From: CAVRQM01 sp963723455
GTDB lineage: Bacteria > Pseudomonadota > Alphaproteobacteria > Acetobacterales > Acetobacteraceae
Assembly (NCBI GenBank): GCA_963723455.1
Contig: CAVRQM010000005.1
Location: 682,001 to 746,000 of the forward strand
Length of the DNA stretch: 64,000 bases
Direction: 5' to 3'
Positions 40,329 through 52,327 of the stretch are shown piece after piece. The notes beneath the pieces are model-generated. The model had not been told where the DNA came from. It did not search any database and was given only the letters and a program-made list of their open reading frames with translations. The first letter of the stretch is position 1. Each line of letters opens with the position of its first letter. Position numbers and translations under genes: made by a program.

Positions 40329-41901
40329 TTATGCCGCGGCCAGGGCGCGCAGCAGATCCGCGGGCGCCCAGTCGCGCTCATCGCTCAGCAGGGTAATCGC
40401 CGCCGCCATCTGGCGGTCTCGATCCCAGCCCGCGACCGCCGCCACCCTGGCGCCCTGGACATACAGCGCCACGAATTCCGGCTTTTGCAGGTCGCCGTCG
40501 ATGACGACCTGATCCCATTTGCTGGCGTGACCCAGATAGTCGAGCCGCTTCATGTACTGGATGGTCCAGAAGAACGGCACGGCGCGATACTCCACGCTGC
40601 CGCCCAGCATGTTGAGCGCGGCGACCCGGCCGTGCTGCTGCGCCACGCGCCAGTGTTCGACCCGGATCGCCGCGCCATCGCCGCGGAGCGGGAAGGCGGC
40701 GATGTCGCCCGCCGCATACAGCCCGTCGGCCACGCGCAGCCGCGCATCGACCGCGATGCCGCCATCCTCGCGCCGGGGAACGCCGCGCAGGATCTCGGTC
40801 GCGGGTGCGATGCCGAGGCCGGCCAGCACCAGATCGGCGGTCAGGATCGTGCCGTCATCCAGCCTGACGGCGCTGACCCGCCCATCTCCGGTGATCGATC
40901 TCGCCTCCCGTCCCAGGCGGAACGCCACGCCCTTCTGCTCGTGCAGCCGGCGGAAGGCGCTGCCGATGTCGGCGCCGAGCTGGCGCTCGAACGGCGCCTG
41001 CTGTGGCGTCACGACCGTCACGTCCAGGCCGCGTTCGCGCAGGCTCGCCGCCGCCTCCATCGCGATGAAGCCGGAACCGATCACCACGGCGCTCCGCGCC
41101 CGCTCCGCGGCCGCGACGATCGCGCCGGCGTCGCCCGGCGTGCGCAGCAGGAACACGCCGGGCAGCTCCGCGCCGGGCAGCCTGAGCGGACGAGGCACGC
41201 CGCCGGTGGCCAGCAGGGCCGCGTCATAGGCAAGGCTGCCGCCGTCGGCGAAGCTGATGGCGCGCGCGGCGGGGTCGATCGAGGCGACCTCGCGCGCAAG
41301 CCGCTCGATGCCGTGGCGGGCATAGAACGCTGCGTCCTGCAACGGCGTCTTCTCCCCGCCTTGCTGGCCGGACAGGGCGTATTTGCTGAGGCACGGTGCG
41401 GTCATAGGGCAGCCGGTCCTCGCGGCCGATCATCACCACGCGGCCGGGGAAACCGGCCTCGCGCAAGGTCTGCGCCGCCACCGCGCCGGCTGCTCCCGCG
41501 CCGACCAGCACGAAGCAGCGCGAGTCGGCGCCCCGGCTGACCGCCACAGGGCTGGGCGGTACGGGATCGACGCGTCCCGGCGGGGCGGCCACGGAGACGA
41601 ACACCTGGCCATCCGCCTCGCGGACCGGAAAGCGTGGCAGGTTGTCGAGCGCGGGCGGCTCGGTGCGCTCGCCGGTGGCCAGCCGAAAGGCGGCCTTGTG
41701 CCAGGGGCAGGTCACCACGCCGTTGTGCAGCACGCCTTGGTCCAACGGGCCGCCGGCATGCGGGCAGGTCGCGCCGACCGCGTGGCAGGCCCCGCCGATG
41801 CGCGCCAGCAGGATGCGGCGCCCGTCCAGGTCCGCCGCGCGCATCGCGCCGTCCGGCAGGTCGTCGCTGCGGCAGACGGAGTGTTCGCCGGTGCTGGCCA
41901 T
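40329..41901 (-). CDS. Rieske [2Fe-2S] plus FAD-dependent NAD(P)H reductase, one frameshift
   Basis: Read across one break the protein has about 523 residues. The N-terminal Rieske domain binds a 2Fe-2S cluster through C46-x-H48 and C65-x-x-H68 (CPHAGG, CPWH). The rest is a two-dinucleotide-fold flavoprotein (VLVGAGAAGAVAAQTLREAG for FAD, VVIGSGFIAMEAAASLRERG for NAD(P)H, LYAAGDIAAFP) of the apoptosis-inducing-factor-like or oxygenase-coupled ferredoxin reductase type. The electron acceptor is not encoded nearby. The frame shifts near 41390-41405, between DRLPYDRT and LSKYALSGQQ. It converges with the GT4 gene and diverges from uronate dehydrogenase. Confidence 0.84.
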
Positions 41902-42043
41902 CGCGATTTGTCCCGTGTGGGCCGGGCTGTAACCGGCGAGGCAGCCGAGGGTTTTGGGACCGGCGGTGACGATGCCGGGTGCGGCGGTTGACGCTGGCCG
42001 GCTGAGATGGCCCTGTCGGCATGATCGCGGACCAGGAGCCCCC

Positions 42044-42883
42044 ATGACCGACACGCCCGCCCGTCCCGTGCTGCTGACCGGCGCCTCGGGCGCCCTCGGG
42101 CGCCAGCTCGCCGCCTATCTTGGCGGCAAGCTCCGCTGGCCACTGGTGCTGACCGACATCGCGCCGTTCCCCGATGCCGTGCCGCCCGGCTGCCGGTTCG
42201 TCCGCGCCGACCTGCAGGATGGGGTCGCGATCCTGCGCCTGGCCGAGGGCTGCGGGACCATCCTGCATTTCGGCGGCGTGTCGGTGGAGCGGCCGTTCGA
42301 GGAGGTGATCGGCCCGAACATCCGCGGCCTGTACCACATCTATGAGGCCGCCCGGCGCGAACGCGCCCGCGTGCTGTTCGCCAGTTCCAACCACAGCATT
42401 GGCTTCCACGAGCGCACCGAGCCGCTCGACGACGACTGCCAGCCGTTGCCGGACGGTTATTACGGGCTGTCGAAAGTCTATGCGGAAATGATGGGCCGAA
42501 TGTACTGGTTCAAGCACGGCGTGGAAAACGTCAACGTGCGCATCGGCAGCTGCTTCCCCGAGCCGGTGAACGCGCGGATGCTGTCCACCTGGCTGTCGTA
42601 CGCCGATCTGTGCCGGCTGTGCGAGCGCGCGACCCTCGCGCCGCCGGTCGGCAGCGTCGTCATCTGGGGCGCGTCAAACAACGCCCGCAGCTTCTGGCGG
42701 CACGATTCGCGCGCCGCCCTGGACTGGCTGCCGCAGGACTCGGCGGATCCCTTTGCCGGGCAGCTTGCCGGCAAGACCAGCGGTGATCCGGTGGAGGAAC
42801 GCTACCAGGGCGGCAACTACACCGGCATCGAATATTCGCGCGACCAGGGGCCGCCGGGAAAGCTCTTCAGCCGCGAGTCCTGA
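42044..42883 (+). CDS. udh: Uronate dehydrogenase
   Basis: NAD-dependent short-chain dehydrogenase fold of 279 residues that oxidises D-galacturonate or D-glucuronate to the aldarolactone in hexuronate catabolism. The cofactor motif is TGASGALG near residue 12 and the catalytic pair is in YYGLSKVYAE. The Udh-specific stretches SSNHSIGFHERTEPLD, RIGSCFPEP and RMLSTWLSYADLCRL are clear. ATG 42044 follows an AGGAG site. It is divergent from the Rieske reductase and ends on top of a converging flavodoxin pseudogene. No other hexuronate gene is in the window. Intact. Confidence 0.88.
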   Translation: MTDTPARPVLLTGASGALGRQLAAYLGGKLRWPLVLTDIAPFPDAVPPGCRFVRADLQDGVAILRLAEGCGTILHFGGVSVERPFEEVIGPNIRGLYHIYEAARRERARVLFASSNHSIGFHERTEPLDDDCQPLPDGYYGLSKVYAEMMGRMYWFKHGVENVNVRIGSCFPEPVNARMLSTWLSYADLCRLCERATLAPPVGSVVIWGASNNARSFWRHDSRAALDWLPQDSADPFAGQLAGKTSGDPVEERYQGGNYTGIEYSRDQGPPGKLFSRES

Positions 42884-43340
42884 CGGCATATTGCGCGATG
42901 CGCTTGCCGAGCAGGCGAGCCGTCTCGCGATCGCCGCGTTGGGGAACTCGTCGGGGCTGGAGTCCGAGGGCGACGTCGCCAACGCGCCGCTGTAGCCGGC
43001 GACGTAGTTCACGTCGTCATGCGTGCTGGCCTTGGTGTTGGCCGGCATCAGCCCGGTGCCGATCTTGTCGCGCTACGCCTGGCCGAACCACGGCTTGCCG
43101 CTGGCGTCGGCAACGTCTTGAACTGCAGGGACGGCCCGCCTTGTAGATCGGCGAGCCGAAGACGATCGCGTCCGCAGCCGCCAGCGTATCCCAGGCGCCC
43201 TCCGGCAATTCGCCTTCGGCGCTGATGGCGACCGGGTGCAGCTCAGCGCCGTGCACCGAGGCGACGCCTTGCCCGACCGCATCCGCCTGCCGGCCGGTGT
43301 GGCCGTAGCCGGTATGGTGGACGACCGCGATCCTGGCCAT
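42867..43340 (-). pseudogene. WrbA/flavodoxin-like NAD(P)H oxidoreductase, broken with internal deletion
   Basis: The start MARIAVVHHTGYGHTGRQAD and VFGSPIYK are the FMN-binding part of a flavodoxin-type oxidoreductase, and GTGLMPANTKASTHDDVNY, SPSDSSPDEF and TARLLGKRIAQYAVRTRG are its C-terminal part. In between, KPWFGQA runs into an in-frame TAG and then directly from RDK to IGTGLMP. The stretch of about 40 residues that relatives carry at that point is absent. Three frame changes are also needed. Loss of a whole segment cannot be a one-base sequencing error, so this is probably a real pseudogene. It converges with udh and overlaps its end. Confidence 0.72.
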
Positions 43341-43480
43341 GTGCTCTCTTTGTAGGGCGTTCTGTCTGTCCGCCGCGGCCGCGCCCGGCTGGGCGGCCCC
43401 GCAACAGACGGTCCATGTTGCGGATGCGAAAGGCCCGCAAATGCCCGGCGCGGCGCGAACCGGCCCGTCAGCCGTTGCGG

Positions 43481-46150
<2,670 letters not shown>

Positions 46151-46218
46151 GGCGTTTCCCTAGCTCTGCTTGATGGCAATAGCCTGTTCGGATCGATGCG
46201 CACGCAAACCCTTCCTAT

Positions 46219-46309
46219 CGTCATGGCCGGGCTTGACCCGGCCATCCAGCGCAGCAGGGCGAGACGAGCGCGTCCGGACCGGATGGCCGGGTCAAGCCCG
46301 GCCATGACG
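46219..46309. repeat. Perfect 29-bp inverted repeat between glyS and ppdK
   Basis: The arm at 46219-46247 (from CGTCATGGCC to CGGCCATCC) recurs exactly in reverse complement at 46281-46309, with a 33-base spacer. Each arm is itself a hairpin, ATGGCCGGG-CTTGA-CCCGGCCAT. It belongs to the same family as the element at 2943-3026. It lies in the leader of ppdK and after the glyS stop. Confidence 0.92.
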
Positions 46310-46345
46310 GTTGAGAGGTGCGGTGCATATGCGGCGGCAACGAGG

Positions 46346-48426
46346 TCAGCCTTCGATCTTTGAGAGGTCGGCGACTTGATCCACGGTCTGTTTGAAGCTT
46401 GACAGTAACTTCAATCGGTTAGCTTTGTTTTCTGGCACAGAGTTGCGGCTGTTCACAGAACACTCTCGAAAAATCTATCGACCGGATGCACGGAGAGCTG
46501 ACAAAAGCCCAATGGCCTCGTCATATCGCCTCGAGCACGGCCCGATATACGGAGCATGTCAAGGTTGCCTCAATCGCATCATGGGCGCCTACGCTGCAAT
46601 TCGAACCATAAATTTTGTTCTTCGATTACCGGCTGGAACAACTGTTCATCGATGGCGCCCGTGAGAGGTCCATCCTTTGCGTTTTCAGCTCGAAGAATGG
46701 TTGAAGCTCGCTTGTAAGCCGGAAAGTGCTTCATACCGTTGCCGGTCGGAAGGCTGTTTCCGAGCGCCTGCGCGCGCTTGAAAACGCGTGCGACATCGTC
46801 ATCGCCGATGACTGGACGGCCGAAATAAGATCGTAGCGGGCGCCTTCCGCCCGCAATGCACCCGCAGCCGCTCCGCCCGATGAAGCTGAAGCATTTCTGC
46901 GCATGTCGGATTGCTTAGGGACACGCGCCGCCGATTTCTCCAGCACAGGACTTAAGGGCAGGCGCTAACTATTGTCACGAATGATCCGGATGACGCCGAG
47001 CGCCGCCCGCTTAAGCCGAACGGGTCGCCCGATCCGGTCGGCCTTTCTCCCGATCGCCAAAAAATGCTGCAACCAATCTAGCTTGTCGGTAAGCGACGAC
47101 GGATCCTACAGGCTCTCGAGGCAAGTCGTCGTCCGCTCCCCGCGGGAGATAATGATCGCGTACGGCGTCGGCCACGACGCGGCTCCTCTTCGTTTTGCTC
47201 GCGTAGTAGCTACCCATGACGCCTTGCAGCTCGGGAAACTCGCCAACCATGCCTGTCGTCAGATCAGCCTTCGCCAGCTCGGCAGCGCGCGCGGCTTGCG
47301 CTGGATCGGCCCCGACCAGCGGCGCAATCTCGCCGGCGATCCGCACCAGCCGCCGCACACGATCACCCTGGCTCCCCAGCTTTGCATGGAACGTGATCGC
47401 ATCCAGCGCGGGCACCCGGTCGATCAGCCTGACCTTGCGATCCAGGTCCCAGAAATGCCGCGCGTCGGAAAACCGTGCCCGCAGCACGCGCTCGTTGCCG
47501 GCCACGATTGTCGAGCCGCCATCAAGCGCCTCGATATTTGCCGCGAACCCGAAAAACGGCGCGGGCCTGCCATCCGCGTCGCGCAGCGCGAAGTACCGCT
47601 GGTTGACGCGCATCGACACCTGCATGACTTCCGGCGGCAAGTCCATGTATGCGGCATCGATCCGCCCGACCAGCGGCACCGGCCATTCGACCAGGCCCGT
47701 CACCTCATCCAGCAGCCCGTCATCCGCCGCCACGGACAACCCGTGCGCCGCTGCCTTGGCGGCAACGCCCTCGGCCACCGACGCGCGCCGTTCGGCTGCG
47801 TCCGCAATCACGAAGCGCGCCTGCAAGCCCGACTGCCACTCAGCCGCCGATGTCGCCGCGAACGTGCCTGGCGACAGGAAGCGATGCCCCTCGGTCAGGT
47901 TCCCCGATGCCAGCCCGTGCCCGTCATCCTCGCCCTGCCGCAGGTCGAACGGCACCACCGCGCCATCCAGGATGCACAGGATGCGCCGCAGCGGACGGAC
48001 CCAGGTGAAGGCGCTGCCGCTGCCCCAGCGCATCGATTTCGGCCAGGGAAACCGCCGCAGCAAGCCCGGCAGTTCGCGCGCGACCAGCGCCGCGGCGTCC
48101 AGCCCCGGAATCACGCGGTCCAGCACCCAGAAGTCTCCCTCCTGGCGCAACTGCTCGCGCGTCGCGGCATGCTTGCGCAGGAAACCCGCGAGGGCCTGCT
48201 CCGGCGCGCTGACGCGCGGGCCTCGCTCGCCTTGCCGGCTCTCGGCGACGCCGGGCGCGACCTCGGCCGCAATCGCAATACGGCGCGGGCCGGAGAAGCG
48301 GCGCACCTCGCGCGGCGCCAGCGGCGCCAGCGTCTCGCTGACCAGCCGCGCCAGATCCTCCGCGCCGCGCGCCTGCATGCGCGCCGGGATTTCCTCGGAG
48401 AGTAACTCGACAAAAAGCTCCGGCAT
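46346..48426 (-). CDS. glyS: Glycyl-tRNA synthetase beta subunit, 3' third frameshifted and compositionally different
   Basis: GlyS pairs with GlyQ to charge tRNA-Gly. The first 460 residues are intact (MPELFVELLSEEIPARMQ, GFLRKHAATREQL, VNQRYFALRD, ADLTTGMVGEFPELQGVMG). From about 47090 to 46346 the protein remains recognisable only by switching frames: RAALGVIRIIRDN, then an in-frame TAG, RLPLSPVLEKSA, DDDVARVFKRAQALG, AYKRASTILRAE, PVDRFFESV and finally RLKLLSSFKQTVDQVADLS. The stop at 46346 gives the family length of about 690. At least five shifts and one stop are needed, and this part is visibly more A/T-rich than the rest. Either the tail is decayed or it is a poorly read segment. Confidence 0.85.
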
Positions 48427-48427
48427 C

Positions 48428-48609
48428 TCAGTCCTTCAGCGCCGGCTCGATGTCGGTGCGCGAAAAGTCGTCGCCCTTGAACAGCAGCGGCTCGCTTGCC
48501 AAGCGCGCCTTATCAGCCGGACCTTGGCGTGCGCGATCGCCTGCCCATAGCGCACCCCGTCGGGTTCACGCAGAAGCCAGGCGAGTAAGGCGGAGGAGTC
48601 GATAATCAA
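48428..48609 (-). pseudogene. VapC-type PIN toxin remnant with internal deletion
   Basis: The N-terminal 35 residues (LIIDSSALLAWLLREPDGVR) are those of a VapC toxin with the first catalytic Asp, and the last 22 (SEPLLFKGDDFSRTDIEPAL, then KD) are its C-terminal end, joined directly near 48515-48505 with one frame change. About 70 codons holding the remaining active-site acids are absent. The TTG start at 48609 overlaps the vapB stop (TTGA) and the toxin stop is two bases before glyS ATG. The deletion makes it non-functional as a nuclease. Confidence 0.78.
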
Positions 48610-48875
48610 GCTGGCAGTCCGTTCTCGTCGTAAAGCCAACTGTGGTCAGACAGGACCATCGGATAGATCGCGCGTTCCCGGATTGGCGTCGCGATCTCCT
48701 CCATCCTTGCGAAACGCCGCCTAGCCTCACGTTCGGCCTGCAACTCGTCGCGTACCGCCGTGGCGACTGCATCCTGCACGCTCATGTCGAGCAGCTTGGC
48801 AAGTTCGACCGCCCACTTCGCCACTTCGGCATTGTTGATGACCAACGCCGTCTCGGTTTCGGTATCAGCGCCCAT
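48606..48875 (-). CDS. vapB: VapB antitoxin, Rv0623/PSK-type
   Basis: The 89-residue protein has the PSK-type antitoxin layout: a short DNA-binding N-terminus (ALVINNAEVAKWAVELAKLL), helix MSVQDAVATAVRDELQAE and the characteristic terminal YDENGLPA. It would neutralise the adjacent VapC and repress its own operon. It overlaps the end of glyQ by about eleven bases and the start of the toxin remnant by four, so the pair is embedded inside the glyQ-glyS operon. With its toxin deleted, it may be an orphan or act against another VapC. Confidence 0.82.
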   Translation of the reverse strand: MGADTETETALVINNAEVAKWAVELAKLLDMSVQDAVATAVRDELQAEREARRRFARMEEIATPIRERAIYPMVLSDHSWLYDENGLPA

Positions 48876-49740
48876 CGTCGTCCTCCCCTGCCAGCCACGC
48901 CTCGCAGCAGCCCTTCGCCAGCGCGCGCACCCGCCCGATATAGGCGGCCCGCTCGGTCACGCTGATAACGCCACGCGCGTCCAGCAGGTTGAACAGATGG
49001 CTGGCCTTGATGCACTGGTCGTACGCCGGCTGCGCCAGGCGTTCCGCGAGCAGCGCGCCGCACTCCTGCTCGGCGTCGCGGAAATGCCGTTCCAGCATCG
49101 CCACGTCGGCGCGCTCGAAGTTATAGCGGCTGTAATCCCGCTCGGAGCGCAGGAACACGTCGCCGTACCTGACGCCGGCGCCATTGAAATCCAGGTCGTA
49201 CACCCGTTCGACGTCCTGCACGTACATCGCCAGCCGCTCCAGCCCATAGGTCATCTCGAAGCTGGGCAGCACCACCGGGATCCCCCCGACCTGCTGGAAA
49301 TAGGTGAACTGGCCCACCTCCATGCCGTCGCACCAGACCTCCCAGCCCAGTCCCCAGGCGCCCAGGGTGGGGCTTTCCCAGTCGTCCTCGACGAAGCGGA
49401 AATCGTGCAGCAGCGGATCCAGCCCGATCGCGCGGTAGCTGTCCAGCAGCAGCGCCTGCGCGTCCTCCGGGCTGGGCTTGATGATGACCTGATACTGGTA
49501 ATAGTGCTGCAGCCGGTTCGGGTTCTCGCCGTACCGTCCATCGCCGGGGCGGCGGCTCGGCTGCACATAGGCTGCCCGCCACGGCCGCCGGCCCAGTGCG
49601 CGCAGCGTGGTCGCCGGGTGGAACGTGCCGGCGCCCATTTCGATGTCGTACGGTTGCAGGATGACGCAGCCCTGCGCCGCCCAGAAGGCGTGCAGGCGCA
49701 GGATCAGCTCCTGGAAACTGGGCGGGGCGACGGCGTTCAT
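48865..49740 (-). CDS. glyQ: Glycyl-tRNA synthetase alpha subunit
   Basis: Catalytic partner of GlyS in the alpha2beta2 glycyl-tRNA synthetase. The 291-residue protein has the class II core: SFQELILRLHAFWAAQGCVI, QPYDIEMGAGTFHPATTLRA, RYGENPNRLQHYYQYQV and FTYFQQVGGI. The start is ATG 49740 (MNAVAPPSF); the frame is open twelve codons further but those residues are not family-like. It is the first gene of the reverse-strand group and overlaps vapB. Intact. Confidence 0.96.
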   Translation of the reverse strand: MNAVAPPSFQELILRLHAFWAAQGCVILQPYDIEMGAGTFHPATTLRALGRRPWRAAYVQPSRRPGDGRYGENPNRLQHYYQYQVIIKPSPEDAQALLLDSYRAIGLDPLLHDFRFVEDDWESPTLGAWGLGWEVWCDGMEVGQFTYFQQVGGIPVVLPSFEMTYGLERLAMYVQDVERVYDLDFNGAGVRYGDVFLRSERDYSRYNFERADVAMLERHFRDAEQECGALLAERLAQPAYDQCIKASHLFNLLDARGVISVTERAAYIGRVRALAKGCCEAWLAGEDDDGR

Positions 49741-49868
49741 CGGCGATGACCGGCTCGGTTTTGCGCGGCGCACCATACGGTGCGGGCGAATCCGTCACAA
49801 GGCAGCCGGCTTGAAGCCCACCGGCCAACGTGCCACTTGCGGCACGTTCGCACCAAACGAGGATCGCC

Positions 49869-50879
49869 ATGACCAACGAGGAACGCGACCTGATCACCCG
49901 CTTCATCGAGCGGGTCGGCGGCGCCGGCGCGGCAGGATCGGTCCCGGCCGCGGGCCAGTCGTATGCGGGGCAGTCCTCCGCAGGGCAGACCGGCCTGGCG
50001 CCGGTCGATCCCGAGGCGGACGCGCTGATCGGCCAGCTGATGACCCAGCATCCCGAGGCGCGATATCGGATCACCCAACTGGCCTTCGTGCAGGAACACG
50101 CGCTGGCCGCGGCCCAGCAGCGCATCGCCGCACTGCAGCAGGAACTGCAGCAGGCGCATGCGGCGGCCGGCGGCGGCCAGCCGGGCGGCTCGCCCTGGGG
50201 GGCGGGCGCCGGGGCCGCGCAATCGCAATCGCCCGGCTTCTTCAGCAGCCTGTTCGGCGGCGGGTCCAGCCGTGCGCCGCAGCAGGCGCAGCAGCCGGCC
50301 TATCAGCCGCCGCCGCAGCAGCAGCAATACGCGCCACAGCAGCCCTATCCGCAGCAGGGCGGCGGGATGTTCCAGCCGCAGGGGACCGGCTTCCTGGGGG
50401 GCGCGCTGCGCACCGCGGCCGGCGTCGCCGGCGGCCTGGTGGCCGGGCAGGCGCTGATGAGCCTGTTCGAGGGCAATCGCGGCGGCGGCTTCGGCGGGTT
50501 CGGCGCCGGTGCGGCGATGCCCGGCGGCGGTTTCGTCGAGCCGGGCGGCGGCTTGGGCACCGAGGGCGGCTGGACCGATGCGGGCCAGACTGGTGCCGGC
50601 CAGACTGGTGCCGGCCAGGGCGGCGGCTTCGCCCCCGATCCGTTCGATCAGGGCGGCGCGCTCAAATCCGATCCCGGCAGCGACCCGTACGCCAGCGGGC
50701 AGGGCGCGGACAACGCCGGCTGGTCGCCCGCGCCGGACCAGGGCGGGACGGACGGCGGCTGGCAGCAGCCGGCCTCGGACAACAGCGGCTGGCAGCAGGC
50801 CGCGCCGGACGACAGCAGCTTCGATACCGGCAGCAATGCCGACGATGGCGGCTGGACGGATTCCAGCAGCGACGCCTGA
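49869..50879 (+). CDS. DUF2076 family protein
   Basis: 336 residues. The N-terminus MTNEERDLITRFIERVGG and EADALIGQLMTQHPEARYRI, AFVQEHALAAAQQRIAALQ are the DUF2076 signature, including a short coiled coil. The middle is Gln/Pro-rich with FFSSLFGGG and GFLGGALRTAAGVAGGLVAGQALMSLF, a Gly-rich glycine-zipper-like hydrophobic stretch. The C-terminal 130 residues are Gly/Asp/Ser/Gln-rich low complexity with GWxx repeats (DGGWQQP, NSGWQQA, DGGWTDS). The function of the family is not known; membrane association is plausible. A promoter should lie between it and the divergent glyQ. Confidence 0.82.
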   Translation: MTNEERDLITRFIERVGGAGAAGSVPAAGQSYAGQSSAGQTGLAPVDPEADALIGQLMTQHPEARYRITQLAFVQEHALAAAQQRIAALQQELQQAHAAAGGGQPGGSPWGAGAGAAQSQSPGFFSSLFGGGSSRAPQQAQQPAYQPPPQQQQYAPQQPYPQQGGGMFQPQGTGFLGGALRTAAGVAGGLVAGQALMSLFEGNRGGGFGGFGAGAAMPGGGFVEPGGGLGTEGGWTDAGQTGAGQTGAGQGGGFAPDPFDQGGALKSDPGSDPYASGQGADNAGWSPAPDQGGTDGGWQQPASDNSGWQQAAPDDSSFDTGSNADDGGWTDSSSDA

Positions 50880-50909
50880 CCGCGCGACTGCGGCGCCGGC
50901 CCGCGACGG

Positions 50910-51491
50910 TCAGCGCCGCAGCAGGGCGGCGGGCTGCTCGGTGAACAGGCTGGGGTGCGCGACCGGCGGCGGCAGCGCGTCCGGCCATGTCCAGTCGTCG
51001 GCGGCGAACAGCTCCCGCATCGCGTCCATGTCGCAGTCGAACGGCGGCCCGCCGGGGCGTCCGGTCTGCATGAACAGGACCGCCAGCACCCCGCCCGGCC
51101 GCAGCCAGGCATGCAGCCGCGCCGCATAGCCCGGCCACACCGCCGGGGGCAGGGCGCACAAGCAGGTCTGGTCATAGATCGCGTCGAACGGCTCGGCCGA
51201 CCTCCAGTCCATCAGATCGCCCTGCTCGACCGTCGCGCCCAGGCCACCGACTTGCCCGCGCTGGAACGCCACCGCCTGCGCCGCGGCATCGACGATGGTG
51301 ACGCGAAACCCTGCCTGCGCCAGGGCGAGCGGCTCCGGGCTGCGCCCAGCGCCCGGCACCAGGATGCGGCCGGGAGCGAGCACGCCGGATCCGCGCCAGG
51401 CCACGAACGCCGGGTGCAGCTCGCCGCGCTGCCACGGGGTCGTCCCGGCCTGGAACTTCGCGTCCCAATCCAGCGCCATCGTGTCGGTCAC
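50910..51491 (-). CDS. Thiopurine S-methyltransferase-like SAM methyltransferase
   Basis: About 193 residues. MALDWDAKFQAGTTPWQRGE is the TPMT-type N-terminus, followed by ILVPGAGRSPEPLALAQAGF (motif I), VTIVDAAAQAV (motif II), FDAIYDQTCLCALPP and LRPGGVLAVLFMQ. Bacterial relatives methylate selenium, tellurium or thiol compounds. GTG 51491 overlaps the stop of the upstream YgfZ gene (GTGA), so the two are coupled; ATG 51479 is an alternative start. Intact. The exact substrate is unknown. Confidence 0.82.
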   Translation of the reverse strand: MTDTMALDWDAKFQAGTTPWQRGELHPAFVAWRGSGVLAPGRILVPGAGRSPEPLALAQAGFRVTIVDAAAQAVAFQRGQVGGLGATVEQGDLMDWRSAEPFDAIYDQTCLCALPPAVWPGYAARLHAWLRPGGVLAVLFMQTGRPGGPPFDCDMDAMRELFAADDWTWPDALPPPVAHPSLFTEQPAALLRR

Positions 51492-52327
51492 GCGGCGGGC
51501 TCCGCCGCGCGCGGTTCGGGCAGGCGCAGCCAGGACGGCAGGCGCGGGCTGAGCCGCGCCTGACCGCAGTCGAGCGGCTGGGCCAGCGCGTCGATCCGCA
51601 GCAGCGCCAGCCCCAGATCGTCGCGGCTGGAGCGCATCGCGCCGACCTCCGCGCCGCGCGAGAGCACCGGCGTTCCCGGATCGGGCGTCGGCCCGGCAAT
51701 GGCAACCGGCACCAGCCGCCGTTTGACCAGGCCGCGATATTTCGTGCGTGCCGTCAGCTCCTGGCCCATGTAGCAGCCCTTCGACCACGACACGCCACCC
51801 AACTCGTCGAACCCGGCCTCCAGCAGCACGGTCTTTTCCGCCTCCATGTCGCGCGAGCCATCCGGCAGGCCGAGCGCCAGGCGGTGCCGATCCCAATCCT
51901 CCGGCCCGGCATCCGCTGGCTGCGGCGTACCGCACAGCACCCGCCAGCCCGCCTCGGGCAGTCGTGGGTCCGGGGCGGCGATCGCGACCTCCGGCAGGGC
52001 TGGCGCGCCGTCCCAGGCGACATGCACGGCGAGGCTGTCGGACAGGTCGCGCAGCGTGACCGCCGAGCGCAGCCGGAAGCGCCCGAGCCGCTGCACCAGC
52101 GACTCGGCCTGCGCCCGCTCGCAGTCCAGCAGCAGCCGGTCGGCGTCGGCGAGGATGAAGAAGTCGGCCAGCCATTTGCCCTGCGGCGTCAGCAGGGCGG
52201 CCCAAATGGCGCGCCCCGCGGCCGCGGCGGCGACATCGTTGGACACCAGTCCCTGCAGGAAGGCGACGCGGTCGGCGCCGGACACCTCCACTACGCCCCT
52301 GTCAGGCAGGCTCGCCACATGCGTCAT
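51488..52327 (-). CDS. ygfZ: YgfZ/GcvT-like folate-binding protein for iron-sulfur cluster work
   Basis: The 279-residue protein has the family fingerprint KGCYMGQELTAR, with the conserved Cys, and the N-terminal LPDRGVVEVSGADRVAFLQGLVSNDV. YgfZ proteins use tetrahydrofolate and support the repair or maturation of certain Fe-S enzymes such as MiaB. The start is ATG 52327 (MTHVASLPD). It is divergent from asnB, with about 100 bases between them, and its stop overlaps the TPMT-like start. Intact. Confidence 0.88.
   Translation of the reverse strand: MTHVASLPDRGVVEVSGADRVAFLQGLVSNDVAAAAAGRAIWAALLTPQGKWLADFFILADADRLLLDCERAQAESLVQRLGRFRLRSAVTLRDLSDSLAVHVAWDGAPALPEVAIAAPDPRLPEAGWRVLCGTPQPADAGPEDWDRHRLALGLPDGSRDMEAEKTVLLEAGFDELGGVSWSKGCYMGQELTARTKYRGLVKRRLVPVAIAGPTPDPGTPVLSRGAEVGAMRSSRDDLGLALLRIDALAQPLDCGQARLSPRLPSWLRLPEPRAAEPAA

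Noticed and set aside
42900..43150. Possible intact small genes in the flavodoxin region
   Set aside because: All pieces align with parts of one flavodoxin-type protein read across frames, so they are fragments of a single broken gene.
46392..46664. Forward open frame of 90 codons in the A/T-richer stretch
   Set aside because: The opposite strand encodes recognisable C-terminal GlyS sequence; the forward protein has no features or ribosome binding site.
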